NCBI RefSeq assembly: GCF_020733635.1
Contig: NZ_JAJFZL010000001.1
Coordinates: 186,001 to 250,000, forward strand
Length of the DNA: 64,000 nucleotides
Origin: Nocardia spumae
Lineage (GTDB): Bacteria > Actinomycetota > Actinomycetes > Mycobacteriales > Mycobacteriaceae
Reading direction: 5' to 3'
Both the position numbers and the translations under genes were made by a program. The notes beneath the pieces are model-generated. The model did no database searches. It saw nothing but the letters and a program-made list of their open reading frames with translations, and had not been told where the DNA came from. Numbering within the stretch: position 1 is the stretch's first letter; every line of letters starts with the position of its first letter. This document shows positions 36,102-46,079 of this stretch, in pieces.

Positions 36102-36959
36102 CTAGCCGATGTCGCGAATCTCGAGGATCTGCGGATCCGCAGGACTGCAACCGCTCCCGACCACCAGTGCGGTGATTTTCGGGGGCCGCGGACCGGTGAG
36201 AAGAATCAAGACGGCCGACTCACCGTGATATGTGACATTCGTCGAGCCGAGGACGGTGCGGTCGGGTATGGCGGCCTTCACACAGCTGGTGATGGCACCG
36301 GGGCCGGCGAGCGGACCGCTGACGTCGTTACGGCCGAGGACGTTCAGCACCGCGCCCGAGGACATGTCCTCGTCGAGCGCGAGAGGGGTGGATTGTTTGG
36401 CGGGCAACGCATTCGGTGTCACCGGGCGATCGCGCAGTGCATCGAAGGCGACCAAACTTCCGGCGACGACGGCCACCGCCGCCGCGGCCGCGGCGAACCA
36501 GCGCCACCGCTTGGCGCGCTGACCGTCCAGCGAGACCGGCGGCGGGACCTCGTCCGATGCCCAGTCGGCCTCGGTGTCGGAAGGCTCGACCTCGTCGGAT
36601 ATCGCCTCGAGCGCGGGCATCGGGCGGGTGGAGGGCGGTTCCGATCCGGGAGACGTGGTGTAGAGGTGGTGCACGGTGGCCACCCGGTCCGGCCCCTCAC
36701 CGCGGGACAACTCGTCGAGCAGAGCATCCAGCCGGGCAGCGACCTCGGTCGGCATCGGATGCAGGATGTGATCGTCCAGGCTCAGCGCGCGTAACTCCGC
36801 GGTGACGCTGTCCAGCGAGTGCAGGAAATCGACGGCCTCCGGGTCCTGGCGAACTTGTGGCCACAGCGCTTCGGCCTCGTCCGGTGGGACGTTGTCGGCG
36901 TGCAGATCGGCCAGCAGATCGGTGGAGAAGGGAGGTCGCGGCACCGATCGGGCTGCCAT
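36102..36959 (-). CDS. putative SigM anti-sigma factor (Rv3912/RsmA homologue)
   Basis: A 285-residue single-pass membrane protein. The N-terminal cytoplasmic part (about 1-140) includes STDLLADLHADNVPPDEAEA and VTAELRALSLDDHILHPMP. One transmembrane helix follows a basic stretch (RAKRWRWFAAAAAAVAVVAG), and the C-terminal ~110 residues are exported (PKITALVVGSGCSPADPQIL with two Cys). There is no HxxxCxxC zinc motif. Position immediately downstream of sigM and the topology fit the mycobacterial anti-SigM protein. The ATG at 36959 has AGGAGG with a 4-nt spacer and is preferred; ATG 37037 would lengthen it. Confidence 0.75.
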   Translation of the reverse strand: MAARSVPRPPFSTDLLADLHADNVPPDEAEALWPQVRQDPEAVDFLHSLDSVTAELRALSLDDHILHPMPTEVAARLDALLDELSRGEGPDRVATVHHLYTTSPGSEPPSTRPMPALEAISDEVEPSDTEADWASDEVPPPVSLDGQRAKRWRWFAAAAAAVAVVAGSLVAFDALRDRPVTPNALPAKQSTPLALDEDMSSGAVLNVLGRNDVSGPLAGPGAITSCVKAAIPDRTVLGSTNVTYHGESAVLILLTGPRPPKITALVVGSGCSPADPQILEIRDIG

Positions 36960-37145
36960 CACACCTCCTGTGTCCCCATCGTCGGCCCACACCCCGGAAC
37001 GGCGTCGCCGTGCGGCGAATTCGCCCTTGTCGTCCATCGCCTCTCCGGGTCCGGCCTCATGATGTAGCGCCTGGTCACGCATCGCGGCGATGCGGTGGCA
37101 AGCACGACGGGTATCTGTTCGTCTGTTAGTAATGACGCTTCTCGA

Positions 37146-37772
37146 CTACGTCCGGTTCCCTGGATTCCGCAAGAATTCCAACTCCTGCTCCAAGCGTTTC
37201 CGGCCGCGGGCACAGCGACTCTTGATCGTCCCCTCGGCGACGCCCAGCAACTGCGCCGCTTCCGCTACGGTATACCCTTCCATGTCGATCGCAACCAGCG
37301 CTGCTCGCTGATCGGGAGGCAGTGTGAAAAGGGCCGCGGCGACCACCATCTTCACCTCTCGCTGGGCGATGTCGTCGCGCTCGACCGCGGGCTCGGGTAC
37401 CGATTCGTCGGACAGTGAGGCGCTCATGCGAGATTTGTTGCGCCGCATACGGTCCAGGCACGCGTTGACCACGATTCGATGCAGCCAGCTGCGCACCTCG
37501 GCGTCGCCGCGAAACGAGGCGGCATTGCGGTGCGCGGACAGCAAGGCGTCCTGGAGTGAATCGGCGGCGTCCTCCGGCGTCCGGCAGGTCCGCAGAGCCA
37601 GCTGCCACAGCCGGTGGTAATGGCGGCGGAACAGGATGCCGAAGGCGTCGCGATCGCCCGCGACGTGGGCGCTCAGCAACTCGAAATCGGTGGCCTCATC
37701 CGGATCGATCGGGCGACGGCGGACACCAGACGGCTCGGATGTCCCCCCACCGGTGATCGCTTCGAACGACAC
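37146..37772 (-). CDS. sigM: ECF RNA polymerase sigma factor SigM
   Basis: A ~208-residue ECF sigma factor. Region 2: LLSAHVAGDRDAFGILFRRHYHRLW, then EDAADSLQDALLSAH and VRSWLHRIVVNACLDRMRR. Region 4: LPPDQRAALVAIDMEGYTVAEAAQ, then LLGVAEGTIKSRCARGRKRL. In mycobacteria SigM controls a small envelope/secretion regulon and is held by the downstream anti-sigma protein. The start is uncertain: GTG 37772 has AAGGGG 5 nt upstream and is used, while GTG 37796 is in frame. The anti-sigma gene follows on the same strand. The gap toward murJ may hold its promoter. Confidence 0.92.
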   Translation of the reverse strand: MSFEAITGGGTSEPSGVRRRPIDPDEATDFELLSAHVAGDRDAFGILFRRHYHRLWQLALRTCRTPEDAADSLQDALLSAHRNAASFRGDAEVRSWLHRIVVNACLDRMRRNKSRMSASLSDESVPEPAVERDDIAQREVKMVVAAALFTLPPDQRAALVAIDMEGYTVAEAAQLLGVAEGTIKSRCARGRKRLEQELEFLRNPGNRT

Positions 37773-37980
37773 ACAAACCCCTTGGACAGCGCTCACGGCG
37801 GCCCGACGTCCTACACCGGACAGGCCGCAAATTTCGCATCATCCAGGACCGAGATACCAGATCCCAGGAAGCTCCCCTGCTGAGAGCGCGCTGTGAATCA
37901 TATCGTCGGTTACGAATCGGTAGCAACCAGGGCGAGGAGATATTACGGAACGAGCGCCGAACTTGCCGGGAAAGTCCGGA

Positions 37981-40900
37981 TCAGGGCGCTGCTTCGAAGT
38001 GAATGTCGCCGATCGATGTCTGGAATTGACCGCCGTTGTTGGCCAGCTGAGTGATCCAGACGAGGACGTAGCGGGCAGGCGCGTCGGACTGAACCGGGAT
38101 CGAGGTGGTGCCGTCGGCCAGGGTGGCCTGGCCGACGAGCTGAGTTTGATCCAGAGTGGGCACGGCGGTGGGCGAGGTCCGCACCTCGACGACCGTGCCC
38201 GGCGATGCGGAATCGATGACCACCTTGCTCAGTTTGCTGGGGCCGGGCAGCGTCGCGAGGACCCCGATCCCCTTCTTGAGAGCCGGGAACTGCTGGAAGT
38301 ACTGATCGGTGTGCCAGGTGGTGGTCGGATTCCCGTCCAGCAGTGCCGACGCGTTGCCGGGACTGTCCGGGGTGCCCTCCGGGGAGTACACGCTGACACC
38401 CGTCGCCTGTACGGGGATCCCCGCGGCAGTCGTCGGGGCGGCACCGGCGGCCGGCGTGGCCGATGTCGGTGGCGCGACACTGGCTGTGGTCAGACCGAGC
38501 TTGCGCTGCTCGTTGAGCGGCTCATCGGAGGCACTGGGCGCGAAGATGCTCAGCAGCCACCAGATGATCACGCCGACCACCAGCGCCGCCAGTACACCCA
38601 GGCCGACCAGAATCCACATCATGCGCTGGGAACGTTCCCGCTCGGCGGCCAGCAGCTCCGGATCCGCGAGTGATTCGTCCGGATTCGCCACCGCGCGCTG
38701 CCCCAGTCGCAGGACAGGTATGAAATCGGTCTTCTGATCGACGACCGAGGCCTGCTCGAGCACATGCTGCACGGTCGCCGCCGTACGGACGCCCTTGTCG
38801 GCCTCGAGTGAGCGCACCGCCACCGCGGAGATCTCGAACGGGACCTCGGGGCGAATCTGGCGCGGTTCCACCGGTGAACCGTCACTGCCGAAATCGGCCA
38901 GCCGCAGCCCGCCGACCGTCGCCGCCGAGCCGCTCACACCGCCGGTCCGAATCGGCCAGCGGGCGGTGATCAGTGCGTACAGCATGGCGCCGAGGCCACG
39001 GACATCCGATTGCGCATCGGAATCTGCCAGGGTGCCGGGGAACGCCAGCACCGCATCGCCGGAAGCACTGATCCGGATCCGGTCCGGATGATCGATCGAC
39101 AGCGAACCACCACCGCGATGGGCCAGTTCGGCCGCGGCGGCCAGGGCGCGGATCGCCCGCGCTGCGCCGATGGGCGACGGCCTGGTCTCGGCCATCTCCC
39201 GCAGTGAGCGCCCGGGAGTCCACTCGGCCACCACGATGCCGCCGGAGCTGCCGCGCACCACATCCAGCACACGGGCCAGGCCGGAGGAATTGATCCGCCC
39301 CAGCCGCAGCGTGCGCGAAAGGATGGCCTGCGGGCCGTCGTGACCGGGATTGTCACCGGCCTTCTGGTCGGCATCGACGAAGGTCAGCGCGACCTCACGG
39401 TCGAGCTTCACATCCAGTGCCTGCCAGAATCGCAGCCCGCGCGCGCCGCCGTGATCGGCGAGCAGCCGGTAACGGCCACCGGCCACCGAAGCGCCGGCGA
39501 TGAGTTTGGGACCGCGCGGCGTTCGCCGCGCCGACGGCTCGACTCGCATCGGCGGCATCTCCGGCGACACGACCGGCAACATTCCGGTGTCGTAGGCCGG
39601 ATCGCGCGGCGGTACCGGTCCGGACGGAATGGGCGCCGCACCCGCGACACCGTCCATCGCGCCTGCCGGATCGCCCGATTCCGGCGAACCGGGCTCTGCT
39701 TCGTCGAGGTCGGGTTGGAACACCGCCTCGGCATTCGATTCCTGGGGATCCTCGGATCTGGGATCTCGAGTGCGGTCTACCGGCGGAACCTTCCCGGGCG
39801 GGACGTCGTCGGTGCGCACTGCGCCTGCCGCCTGGGCAGCCTCGACGGAGGGCTGACCCTCCGCCGCGTCGTCGCTCACCCTCGCTCCTCCTTCGCCCTG
39901 CTGTGTCGAAGTCCGTTGTGCCGGTGTGGCACCGGCATTTGCGTTTCTCTGCCGAACAGGGTACGGGAACTCGGCCTGACCGGTGCGGTCAACCGCACCA
40001 GGACGGATTACCGGCAACACCATGGTCTGAGCATCGGTATACGGGTCGTAGCTGTAGTAATAAGGAGCCGCCAGCTCCGGTCGAGGCAGGACCATCGTGT
40101 CGTGCATATCGGCCTCGACCGCGTCCAAGCCGAGGTCCGGCGCCGGCGCGGTGAAGCCGAGACGGCGCGACACGGCGACCGTGAGGGCGACGATCTCCGG
40201 AATACCCGCCAGCCGCATCAGGCCGAAAGCCACGCCGAACATGACGATCGCGTCCAGGCCGACGCGGATCACCGAACCGAGTCCGGCGTCGAGCCGGGAC
40301 AGGCCCAGCACCTCGTCCACGATCAGCGTCACGGCAGCACCGGCCACCGACGCCAGGACCACCCGGGTGATGGTGCGGCCGACATTCGCCATCCGCAGAT
40401 CACCCAGACTGCGGTGCAGCAACCAGCCACCGATGACCGCACCGGTCACGAAACCGAGTCCGTTGGCGACACCCAGGGCGATGACGACGTGATCATCGCT
40501 GAAGAACACCGGCGTGAGCAGTGACAGCACGATCTTGACGCCGGTGATGCCGAGGATGATCCAGGTCGGGGTCCAGGCCTGCTCGCGCGCGTAGAACACC
40601 CGCAGATGGATCAGCACCAGCGCGTACGGGATCAGCGTGAAGGCCGACCAGGACACCGCCTCGCCCAGGCGACCGGCGTCCGAACTGCCGAAATGGCCGT
40701 AACCGTAGAGCGCCTGGCCGATCTGGGGGCCCGCGATGGTGAGGAAGGTGACCACCGGTACCAGCGAGATCATCGTCAGCCGGGTGGCATCGCCGAGGTC
40801 GTCGACCACGGCGGGATTGTCGTCGGCCGCGGCGTTGCGGCTCAGCCGCGGCATGATCGCGGTCAGCAGTGTCACGCCGAGCACGCCGTACGGGAGTTGC

Positions 40901-42570
40901 AGCAGCAGCCAGGCGTTCTGATAGATCGTCGGCCCCGCGACATCGGCGTGAGAGGACACCCGGGTGGCGATCGTCCAGCCGATCTGGCTGATGAACACGT
41001 ACAGGATGATGGCCGCACCCATGCCCGCGAACTGCTTCAGCCGGGCGTCCACACCCCACAGCGGGCGCAGATCGATGCCGAGTCGCCGGATGGCGGGCAG
41101 CAGACTGACCATCTGCACGATGACGCCGACCGTCACGCCGACACCCAGTACCAGCAGTTTCGGATCGCCCATCCGGACCGGATCCAGGCTGATCTCGCCC
41201 GGCGTCACGGCATACAGAATCAGGATCGTCAGGACGACCAGGTTGTTCAGTACCGGCGCCCACGCACCCGGCTTGAATACCTGATGGGTATTCAGAATCG
41301 CCATGAGCAGGCCGGACATCCCGTAGAAGAGGATGGCCGGCAACAACAGGAAGGCCAGCGCGGTGGTCAGCGCGGTATTCACCTTGCCGTCGTTGGACAA
41401 GAAGATATGGGTGGTCATCACCGGCGCCGCGGACACCGCGAGCACCGTTCCGATCGCCAGCACGGTGAACGCGGCGGTGACCAGGCGGCGGACGAAGGCG
41501 GCGCCGCGGTCGGGGTCCTCCTTCTCCGCTCGTACCAGGGTCGGCACGACGATGGCCGTCAGGACCGCGCCGAGCAGCAACTCGGAGATCATCGTGGGAA
41601 TCGTGCTGGCAACCGTGAAGGCACTGGCGATCGCCGGGCCGAGCACGGTGACCAGCAACAACTGCTTGGCGAAGCCGGTAATGCGGCTGACCAGCGTGGC
41701 GACCGCGATGGAACCCGAATCGCTGATCAACCGCGCATTGGCCGACATCTCCGGTTCGCGTTCCACGACCGCCTGCTGCGCGGTGCGTGGATTCGAACGG
41801 GCGGGTTCGGGTCCCGGGCGCGCCGCGCCGGGGCGCCCGGATACCGGCTTCGGTCCCGCCGGCCGTTCGCCGGCCGGGCGACGTCGCGGTTCCGCGGGTT
41901 CGCCCGGCGGAATATGTCGCGGCATCGCCCGCTCGGGCCGGGGCCCACGCGGTACCTGATCCATCGGGCCACTCGGCGGGCCCGGCGGATACGACCGCTG
42001 CGGGGGTTGATCCGCCGGTGGGCGGCCGGACTGCGGCGGCCGCGGACGACCCTGCTGCGGCGGCGGGGGTGGCATGCGCGGCGGTCGGCCGCCCCCCTGG
42101 TCGGCGGGTGGGATCTGTCGGAACGGCTCACTCGGCGGTGGCATCCGGCGCTGCGGCGCACTCGGCGGGGCCTGCCGGCGGGGCGGATTCTGCGGCCCCG
42201 GACCGGCACCCGGGGGTGTCTGCCGCATGGGCGCGCTGGGGGGCGTCTGCCGTCGCGGCGGGTTCGGTGGTTGCGGCCGCGGGCCGTTGGGTCCGGGCGC
42301 ACCCGGCGCCCGGGCGCCCGGCGGGACCTGGGGAATGGGACCGCTGAGAGGACGTCGCGGATCGGCGGGCGGGACCGGGCGCGCATCGTGCGGCGCGCGC
42401 CGGATGGGTCCCGCGCCGTTCGGCACGACACCGTTGGGGCCCGACGGCGGCATCGACTGGTCGGGACCGAGACGTCGCGGTCCGCGCTCCCACGGCGCGG
42501 CGGGAGTTCGTCGCGGATGCTGCTCGTCGTCGGCCTGATCGGGCACGACGGGGCCGTCGTACTCGGTCAC
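37981..42570 (-). CDS. murJ: MurJ lipid II flippase fused to pseudokinase and C-terminal binding domain
   Basis: A 1529-residue protein, homologue of Rv3910. Residues 1-274 are Pro/Arg/Gln-rich and low-complexity. The MurJ/MviN membrane core begins at MSANARLISDSGSIAVATLV (about 275) with some 14 helices to about 800, flipping lipid II across the membrane. A further variable linker leads to a kinase-like domain (from about 1022: VAGGRYRLLADHGGARGLRF) that lacks HRD and DFG motifs and so is a pseudokinase; in mycobacteria the phosphorylated domain binds FhaA. A helix (WILVGLGVLAALVVGVIIWW, about 1318) and a discoidin-like exported domain (NPTTTWHTDQYFQQF) end the protein. GTG 42570 with GGAGG 4 nt upstream; a longer open frame runs through repeats and is rejected. 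Confidence 0.9.
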   Translation of the reverse strand: MTEYDGPVVPDQADDEQHPRRTPAAPWERGPRRLGPDQSMPPSGPNGVVPNGAGPIRRAPHDARPVPPADPRRPLSGPIPQVPPGARAPGAPGPNGPRPQPPNPPRRQTPPSAPMRQTPPGAGPGPQNPPRRQAPPSAPQRRMPPPSEPFRQIPPADQGGGRPPRMPPPPPQQGRPRPPQSGRPPADQPPQRSYPPGPPSGPMDQVPRGPRPERAMPRHIPPGEPAEPRRRPAGERPAGPKPVSGRPGAARPGPEPARSNPRTAQQAVVEREPEMSANARLISDSGSIAVATLVSRITGFAKQLLLVTVLGPAIASAFTVASTIPTMISELLLGAVLTAIVVPTLVRAEKEDPDRGAAFVRRLVTAAFTVLAIGTVLAVSAAPVMTTHIFLSNDGKVNTALTTALAFLLLPAILFYGMSGLLMAILNTHQVFKPGAWAPVLNNLVVLTILILYAVTPGEISLDPVRMGDPKLLVLGVGVTVGVIVQMVSLLPAIRRLGIDLRPLWGVDARLKQFAGMGAAIILYVFISQIGWTIATRVSSHADVAGPTIYQNAWLLLQLPYGVLGVTLLTAIMPRLSRNAAADDNPAVVDDLGDATRLTMISLVPVVTFLTIAGPQIGQALYGYGHFGSSDAGRLGEAVSWSAFTLIPYALVLIHLRVFYAREQAWTPTWIILGITGVKIVLSLLTPVFFSDDHVVIALGVANGLGFVTGAVIGGWLLHRSLGDLRMANVGRTITRVVLASVAGAAVTLIVDEVLGLSRLDAGLGSVIRVGLDAIVMFGVAFGLMRLAGIPEIVALTVAVSRRLGFTAPAPDLGLDAVEADMHDTMVLPRPELAAPYYYSYDPYTDAQTMVLPVIRPGAVDRTGQAEFPYPVRQRNANAGATPAQRTSTQQGEGGARVSDDAAEGQPSVEAAQAAGAVRTDDVPPGKVPPVDRTRDPRSEDPQESNAEAVFQPDLDEAEPGSPESGDPAGAMDGVAGAAPIPSGPVPPRDPAYDTGMLPVVSPEMPPMRVEPSARRTPRGPKLIAGASVAGGRYRLLADHGGARGLRFWQALDVKLDREVALTFVDADQKAGDNPGHDGPQAILSRTLRLGRINSSGLARVLDVVRGSSGGIVVAEWTPGRSLREMAETRPSPIGAARAIRALAAAAELAHRGGGSLSIDHPDRIRISASGDAVLAFPGTLADSDAQSDVRGLGAMLYALITARWPIRTGGVSGSAATVGGLRLADFGSDGSPVEPRQIRPEVPFEISAVAVRSLEADKGVRTAATVQHVLEQASVVDQKTDFIPVLRLGQRAVANPDESLADPELLAAERERSQRMMWILVGLGVLAALVVGVIIWWLLSIFAPSASDEPLNEQRKLGLTTASVAPPTSATPAAGAAPTTAAGIPVQATGVSVYSPEGTPDSPGNASALLDGNPTTTWHTDQYFQQFPALKKGIGVLATLPGPSKLSKVVIDSASPGTVVEVRTSPTAVPTLDQTQLVGQATLADGTTSIPVQSDAPARYVLVWITQLANNGGQFQTSIGDIHFEAAP

Positions 42571-42636
42571 CGGACCTCCGGTCTGCTGCTGGGCATTCGA
42601 TCGGCGGAGCGGACAGGCGGGTGCTGGTCGCGGGTC

Positions 42637-42819
42637 CGGTCGGCACAATGAGCCGCTGCGCGATTGTCGCTCACTGTGCCTGGGGTCCTGCGGGACACCC
42701 GCACCCGGTCGGCACAATGAGCCGCTGCGCGATTGTCGCTCACTGTGCCTGGGATCCTGCGGGACACCCGCACCCGGTCGGCACAATGAGCCGCTGCGCG
42801 ATTGTCGCTCACTGTGCCT
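42637..42819. repeat. three tandem hairpin repeats (45-bp core, 69-bp period)
   Basis: A 45-bp core occurs identically at 42637-42681, 42706-42750 and 42775-42819, separated by two 24-bp spacers differing at one base. Each core is an inverted repeat: GGCACAATGAGC pairs with GCTCACTGTGCC at 11 of 12 positions around a 15-nt loop. The third copy overlaps the stop codon of the Rv3909 homologue (TGA at 42809-42811), so the array lies between that gene and murJ. Confidence 0.9.
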
Positions 42820-45364
42820 CCTCTTCCTGCAGTACTCGCTTGCGGGCGCGCAGGTACCGGTTGAGCCTGCGTCGTTTCCCCGGGTCCAATCCCTTGTCGG
42901 CCGGATCCGGCTGTCCCCGGAAGCGGCGCCACAGGCGGCGACCGGCGAGCAGGAACAGCAGTGCACCGGCACATGCGGTAATTATCGCCAACGCTTGACC
43001 GTAAGCGTTCGAACGTACCGAAACCGAGGTGGCATTGCCGAGAGGCACCCCGTCCGGTGTGCTAAGGGATATCGGAATGACCAGGTTACGGCTGTCGCTC
43101 ACCTTGGTCGGAATCTGGAACGACCGGGTGCCCTCCGCGGGAAGCTGCTGTTCGCCGATATCGGTGATATTCGTCTCGGCGGGCGCGCCGATCTTGAAGC
43201 GGATCCGGATCGCGACCGGCAGATCGTTGCGCGCGACCAGCAGCAGGGGACTCTGTTCCGAGGCCAGGGTGTACACCCCACCCGGCGGCAGCACGCTCAC
43301 CGACGAGAACAGTCCGTCCATGGTCCGCGTGGTCTGTTCGAGCCGGCGTTGTGCGGCGGTGTCGGCCTGCGTGTCGGTACCGCCGCGATCGGAGAGGGTC
43401 AGCACTCGGATCAGATCGTCGCGCAGCGGCGTCAGGAAAGTGCGCGGGGTCGGCTCCTGCTGGGGGATCTCGACCAGGGCGCTCATCAGATCGTCGATGC
43501 GGTGTTCCTGCTGTCCGACGGGGGCGATGAACTGATCCGGCACGGCCTGGGCGGCCGCGTCACCCGAATAGTCGAGGTCGAACGGCCGGGGATCGGCCGG
43601 TTGCGCGAGCAGATCGGTGAACGATCGCGGAGTGGCCAGCCCGGTCCGATACAGCGATTCGAGTTGTGAGAGCAGCGCCCCCGCCTCGTCGCGATCGGCA
43701 CCCCACTGTTGTGGCGGCATCAGCAGTGTCGATCGCGGCCGGGTCCCGGTCGTGCTCAACGCCGGCCAGGCCAGCGCACCGAGCGCATCCTGAAGCCGGG
43801 CGGTACGGGAGTCGTTGGTCACCGCGTAGCGCACCCGATCGGGGGTGAAAGCCGGGGTGGGCGGATTCGATCCGACCGCCGCCAGCGCGGTCGCCGACCA
43901 CATATCGAAGGTGGCGACCTTCAATCCGGAATCGGGTTGTGCCGGTGCGTCGGGCTTCGCGGGCGCGGCCGGGAGGCGTACCACCTCCGGCACCGGGGCA
44001 TGGGTCTCCGCGGAGACCGAGGCGGTACTGCGGACGGTGGCATCGGCGGGCATCGAACCGGTCGCGGCGCTGACCGCATCGCCTTCACCTATCGCATTGT
44101 CGGCGAGGACCGCGCTGGTGAAACCGCGCTCGGTGAGCATGGTCGTGGCATCGGGACCCATGGCGCCGGACGCGGGCAGGCTCACCCCGCGCACGGATTT
44201 GACCGACAGCAGCGAATCGACGATATCGGCGGGGGCGGTGAGTGCGCGGGCGGTGAGGTCCGCGTCGTGCACCCCGGCCAGCGCGGTCGGGTCGACTTGG
44301 GCGAACGGCAGTGCCACGGTGCACATCGTCGGCGCGAGCGCGCGCAGCCGATCCAGCCACGACCGCGCCGCCTGCGGGCCGGTGCCGTCGCGGGTCGGGC
44401 CGTCCGGATCGGACGGACTGGCCAGCACGCGATAGCCATCGGTCATCTTCGACACGGTCAGCAGCAGATCGGGGTCCACGGCCAGGCACAGCGACCCCGC
44501 CAATCCGGGGCCCGATCGCGAGGAATCGCGAGATGGATCGGACCGCAGCGCCGATTCCAGCGCCGAAACCAGTTGATCGAGCCGCCCGCCCGCCGCGAGT
44601 TCACCGGCCAGTTCGTCGTCGGTGAGCAGGGCCTTGCCGTCGACGGACCCCGGAATTCCGGCCACCAGCCGCGGACGGTCGGCCAGCGGCCACACCATGG
44701 TGGTCGCGACCGGAGGTTGCGGGGCCGCCGGAATCGGCTGGGTGCCCTCGGGCGCGCCGTCGGAACTACTCGGCAGCGCGGGCAGGCCCACGACCGGCAG
44801 CAGGAACCGCGCATCGTCGAGATGGGCCTGGTTGCCGTAGGCCGGTTCGCCGTTCACATTGAGCAGTAGCGGGTACACCCCCGGCTCGGTGATCCCGAGC
44901 GAGGACGACACCGGCGGATCGGCGGCTTGGTTGTACATCCCCTCCCGCACACCGATCCGCAGCGTGAACTGTTTGCGCTGGCCGGGGGCCAATTCGTCGG
45001 TGACATCCTGGAACGGTCCGGTAATCGGGAAGCCGGACTGATCCTGGCGCAGGGTGGAGCGCAGTTCGCTGGGTTCGCCGACCGCCGACCCGCGTTGCAC
45101 CCGGACACTCACATCGTCGACCGCGCGGTCGCCGATATTGGTCACGGTCCCGGTGAGCGTGAGCACCGAATCGCTGGTCGTGGTGATCGTGCTGGGTGAG
45201 ACCGAATCCAGCGTGAGTTTGAGAAATTTCGGCGCGGTCGTCGTACCCCCCGAACCGGAGGGTTCCGCATTGCTCGATCCGGCCGACGGCACGCACAAAA
45301 CGGCGAGCGCCAGCGAGACGAGCAGTAGCACCCACCGGCGCCTACTGCCACCCGCACGCGTCAT
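42809..45364 (-). CDS. secreted/membrane-anchored DUF6049-type protein (Rv3909 homologue)
   Basis: An 851-residue extracytoplasmic protein. A signal peptide ([20 protein letters not shown]) leads to a large exported region with beta-rich segments ([20 protein letters not shown]), and a C-terminal transmembrane helix ([20 protein letters not shown]) with a basic cytoplasmic tail anchors it. It matches the actinobacterial family always found between mutT4 and murJ; function unknown, envelope biogenesis likely from context. Its ATG overlaps the Nudix stop by 4 nt (ATGA), so the pair is coupled. Its stop lies inside the third hairpin repeat. Confidence 0.85.
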   Translation of the reverse strand: MTRAGGSRRRWVLLLVSLALAVLCVPSAGSSNAEPSGSGGTTTAPKFLKLTLDSVSPSTITTTSDSVLTLTGTVTNIGDRAVDDVSVRVQRGSAVGEPSELRSTLRQDQSGFPITGPFQDVTDELAPGQRKQFTLRIGVREGMYNQAADPPVSSSLGITEPGVYPLLLNVNGEPAYGNQAHLDDARFLLPVVGLPALPSSSDGAPEGTQPIPAAPQPPVATTMVWPLADRPRLVAGIPGSVDGKALLTDDELAGELAAGGRLDQLVSALESALRSDPSRDSSRSGPGLAGSLCLAVDPDLLLTVSKMTDGYRVLASPSDPDGPTRDGTGPQAARSWLDRLRALAPTMCTVALPFAQVDPTALAGVHDADLTARALTAPADIVDSLLSVKSVRGVSLPASGAMGPDATTMLTERGFTSAVLADNAIGEGDAVSAATGSMPADATVRSTASVSAETHAPVPEVVRLPAAPAKPDAPAQPDSGLKVATFDMWSATALAAVGSNPPTPAFTPDRVRYAVTNDSRTARLQDALGALAWPALSTTGTRPRSTLLMPPQQWGADRDEAGALLSQLESLYRTGLATPRSFTDLLAQPADPRPFDLDYSGDAAAQAVPDQFIAPVGQQEHRIDDLMSALVEIPQQEPTPRTFLTPLRDDLIRVLTLSDRGGTDTQADTAAQRRLEQTTRTMDGLFSSVSVLPPGGVYTLASEQSPLLLVARNDLPVAIRIRFKIGAPAETNITDIGEQQLPAEGTRSFQIPTKVSDSRNLVIPISLSTPDGVPLGNATSVSVRSNAYGQALAIITACAGALLFLLAGRRLWRRFRGQPDPADKGLDPGKRRRLNRYLRARKRVLQEEEAQ

Positions 45365-45897
45365 TGTCTGCCGCTCTCCATCCGATCGATCAGCCGATTC
45401 GCGACTTCGGCCAGACGCCGCTCATCGGCGTAGGCGAGCCGTGAATCGAGTTCGCTCAACGGCACCCAGGCCACCTTGGTGACCTCGACGTCGGCATCGG
45501 AGAGCTCACCCCCCAACGACCGCATCAGATAATGGTGCACGGTCTTGTGTACCCGACGGCCCTCGGTGACGAACCAGTAGTCGATACTCCCCAGCTCCGC
45601 GACCACCGTGCCGTTGATACCGGTCTCTTCGGCGACCTCGCGGACGGCCGTCTGCTCGGCCGTCTCCCCCTCCTCGATATGCCCCTTGGGCAACGACCAC
45701 AGGAGCCGGCCACGACGGTCGGTACGGCCGATGAGTGCGGCACAGCGCTGCTCGGCCGGACCGTCCAGGCCGTCGACGACCAATCCGCCCGCGGAGGTTT
45801 CCCGGACGGTGCGCATGCGAGGTTTCGCCGCATTACCGGCCGAACCGCGGCGCCGGGGCTGGCGGCGTCGACTGTTCGCGCGATCGGCCGGAGACAC
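45361..45897 (-). CDS. Nudix hydrolase (MutT4-like)
   Basis: A 178-residue Nudix hydrolase. The Nudix box [20 protein letters not shown] plus TGI (residues 72-94) fits GX5EX7REUXEEXGU exactly. A basic N-terminal extension ([16 protein letters not shown]) precedes the fold. Such enzymes hydrolyse nucleoside diphosphates linked to another group, for house-cleaning of damaged nucleotides or alarmones. Position matches mutT4 (Rv3908), divergent from pcnA and coupled to the downstream membrane gene through an ATGA overlap. The N-terminal start could be a little later, since only the domain itself is conserved. Confidence 0.92.
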   Translation of the reverse strand: MSPADRANSRRRQPRRRGSAGNAAKPRMRTVRETSAGGLVVDGLDGPAEQRCAALIGRTDRRGRLLWSLPKGHIEEGETAEQTAVREVAEETGINGTVVAELGSIDYWFVTEGRRVHKTVHHYLMRSLGGELSDADVEVTKVAWVPLSELDSRLAYADERRLAEVANRLIDRMESGRQ

Positions 45898-46079
45898 TGC
45901 GTCAGTCTAGCCGCGCCGGATCGATGCGCTGAACGTGTTCGGCGCCGAGTCGCCCGCCCCGCCCCGGCAGGTCCGGGCGAGTGCGCGTGGGTGCGGACCA
46001 ACTAAGCTGCGTGTCCGTGGTTTCGCCGAAGTCCGTTGACGCAGAAGTGGAGGGCGGCACAGCAGTGGAGGGAAGAGCC

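Noticed and set aside
40606..42651. 681-residue plus-strand frame opposite murJ
   Set aside because: Antisense shadow. The His/Arg/Gln-rich composition is the typical mirror of membrane-protein codons.
42637..42819. CRISPR array
   Set aside because: Only three copies, spacers nearly identical to each other, and no cas genes. A tandem duplication explains it.
42571..42972. 134-codon N-terminal extension of murJ
   Set aside because: Translates the hairpin repeats (69 bp is a multiple of three, so they stay in frame) and overlaps the end of the upstream gene. GTG 42570 has a good ribosome site.
42621..42998. 125-residue plus-strand frame with repeats ([11 protein letters not shown])
   Set aside because: Only a translation of the hairpin DNA repeats on the opposite strand, with no ribosome site.
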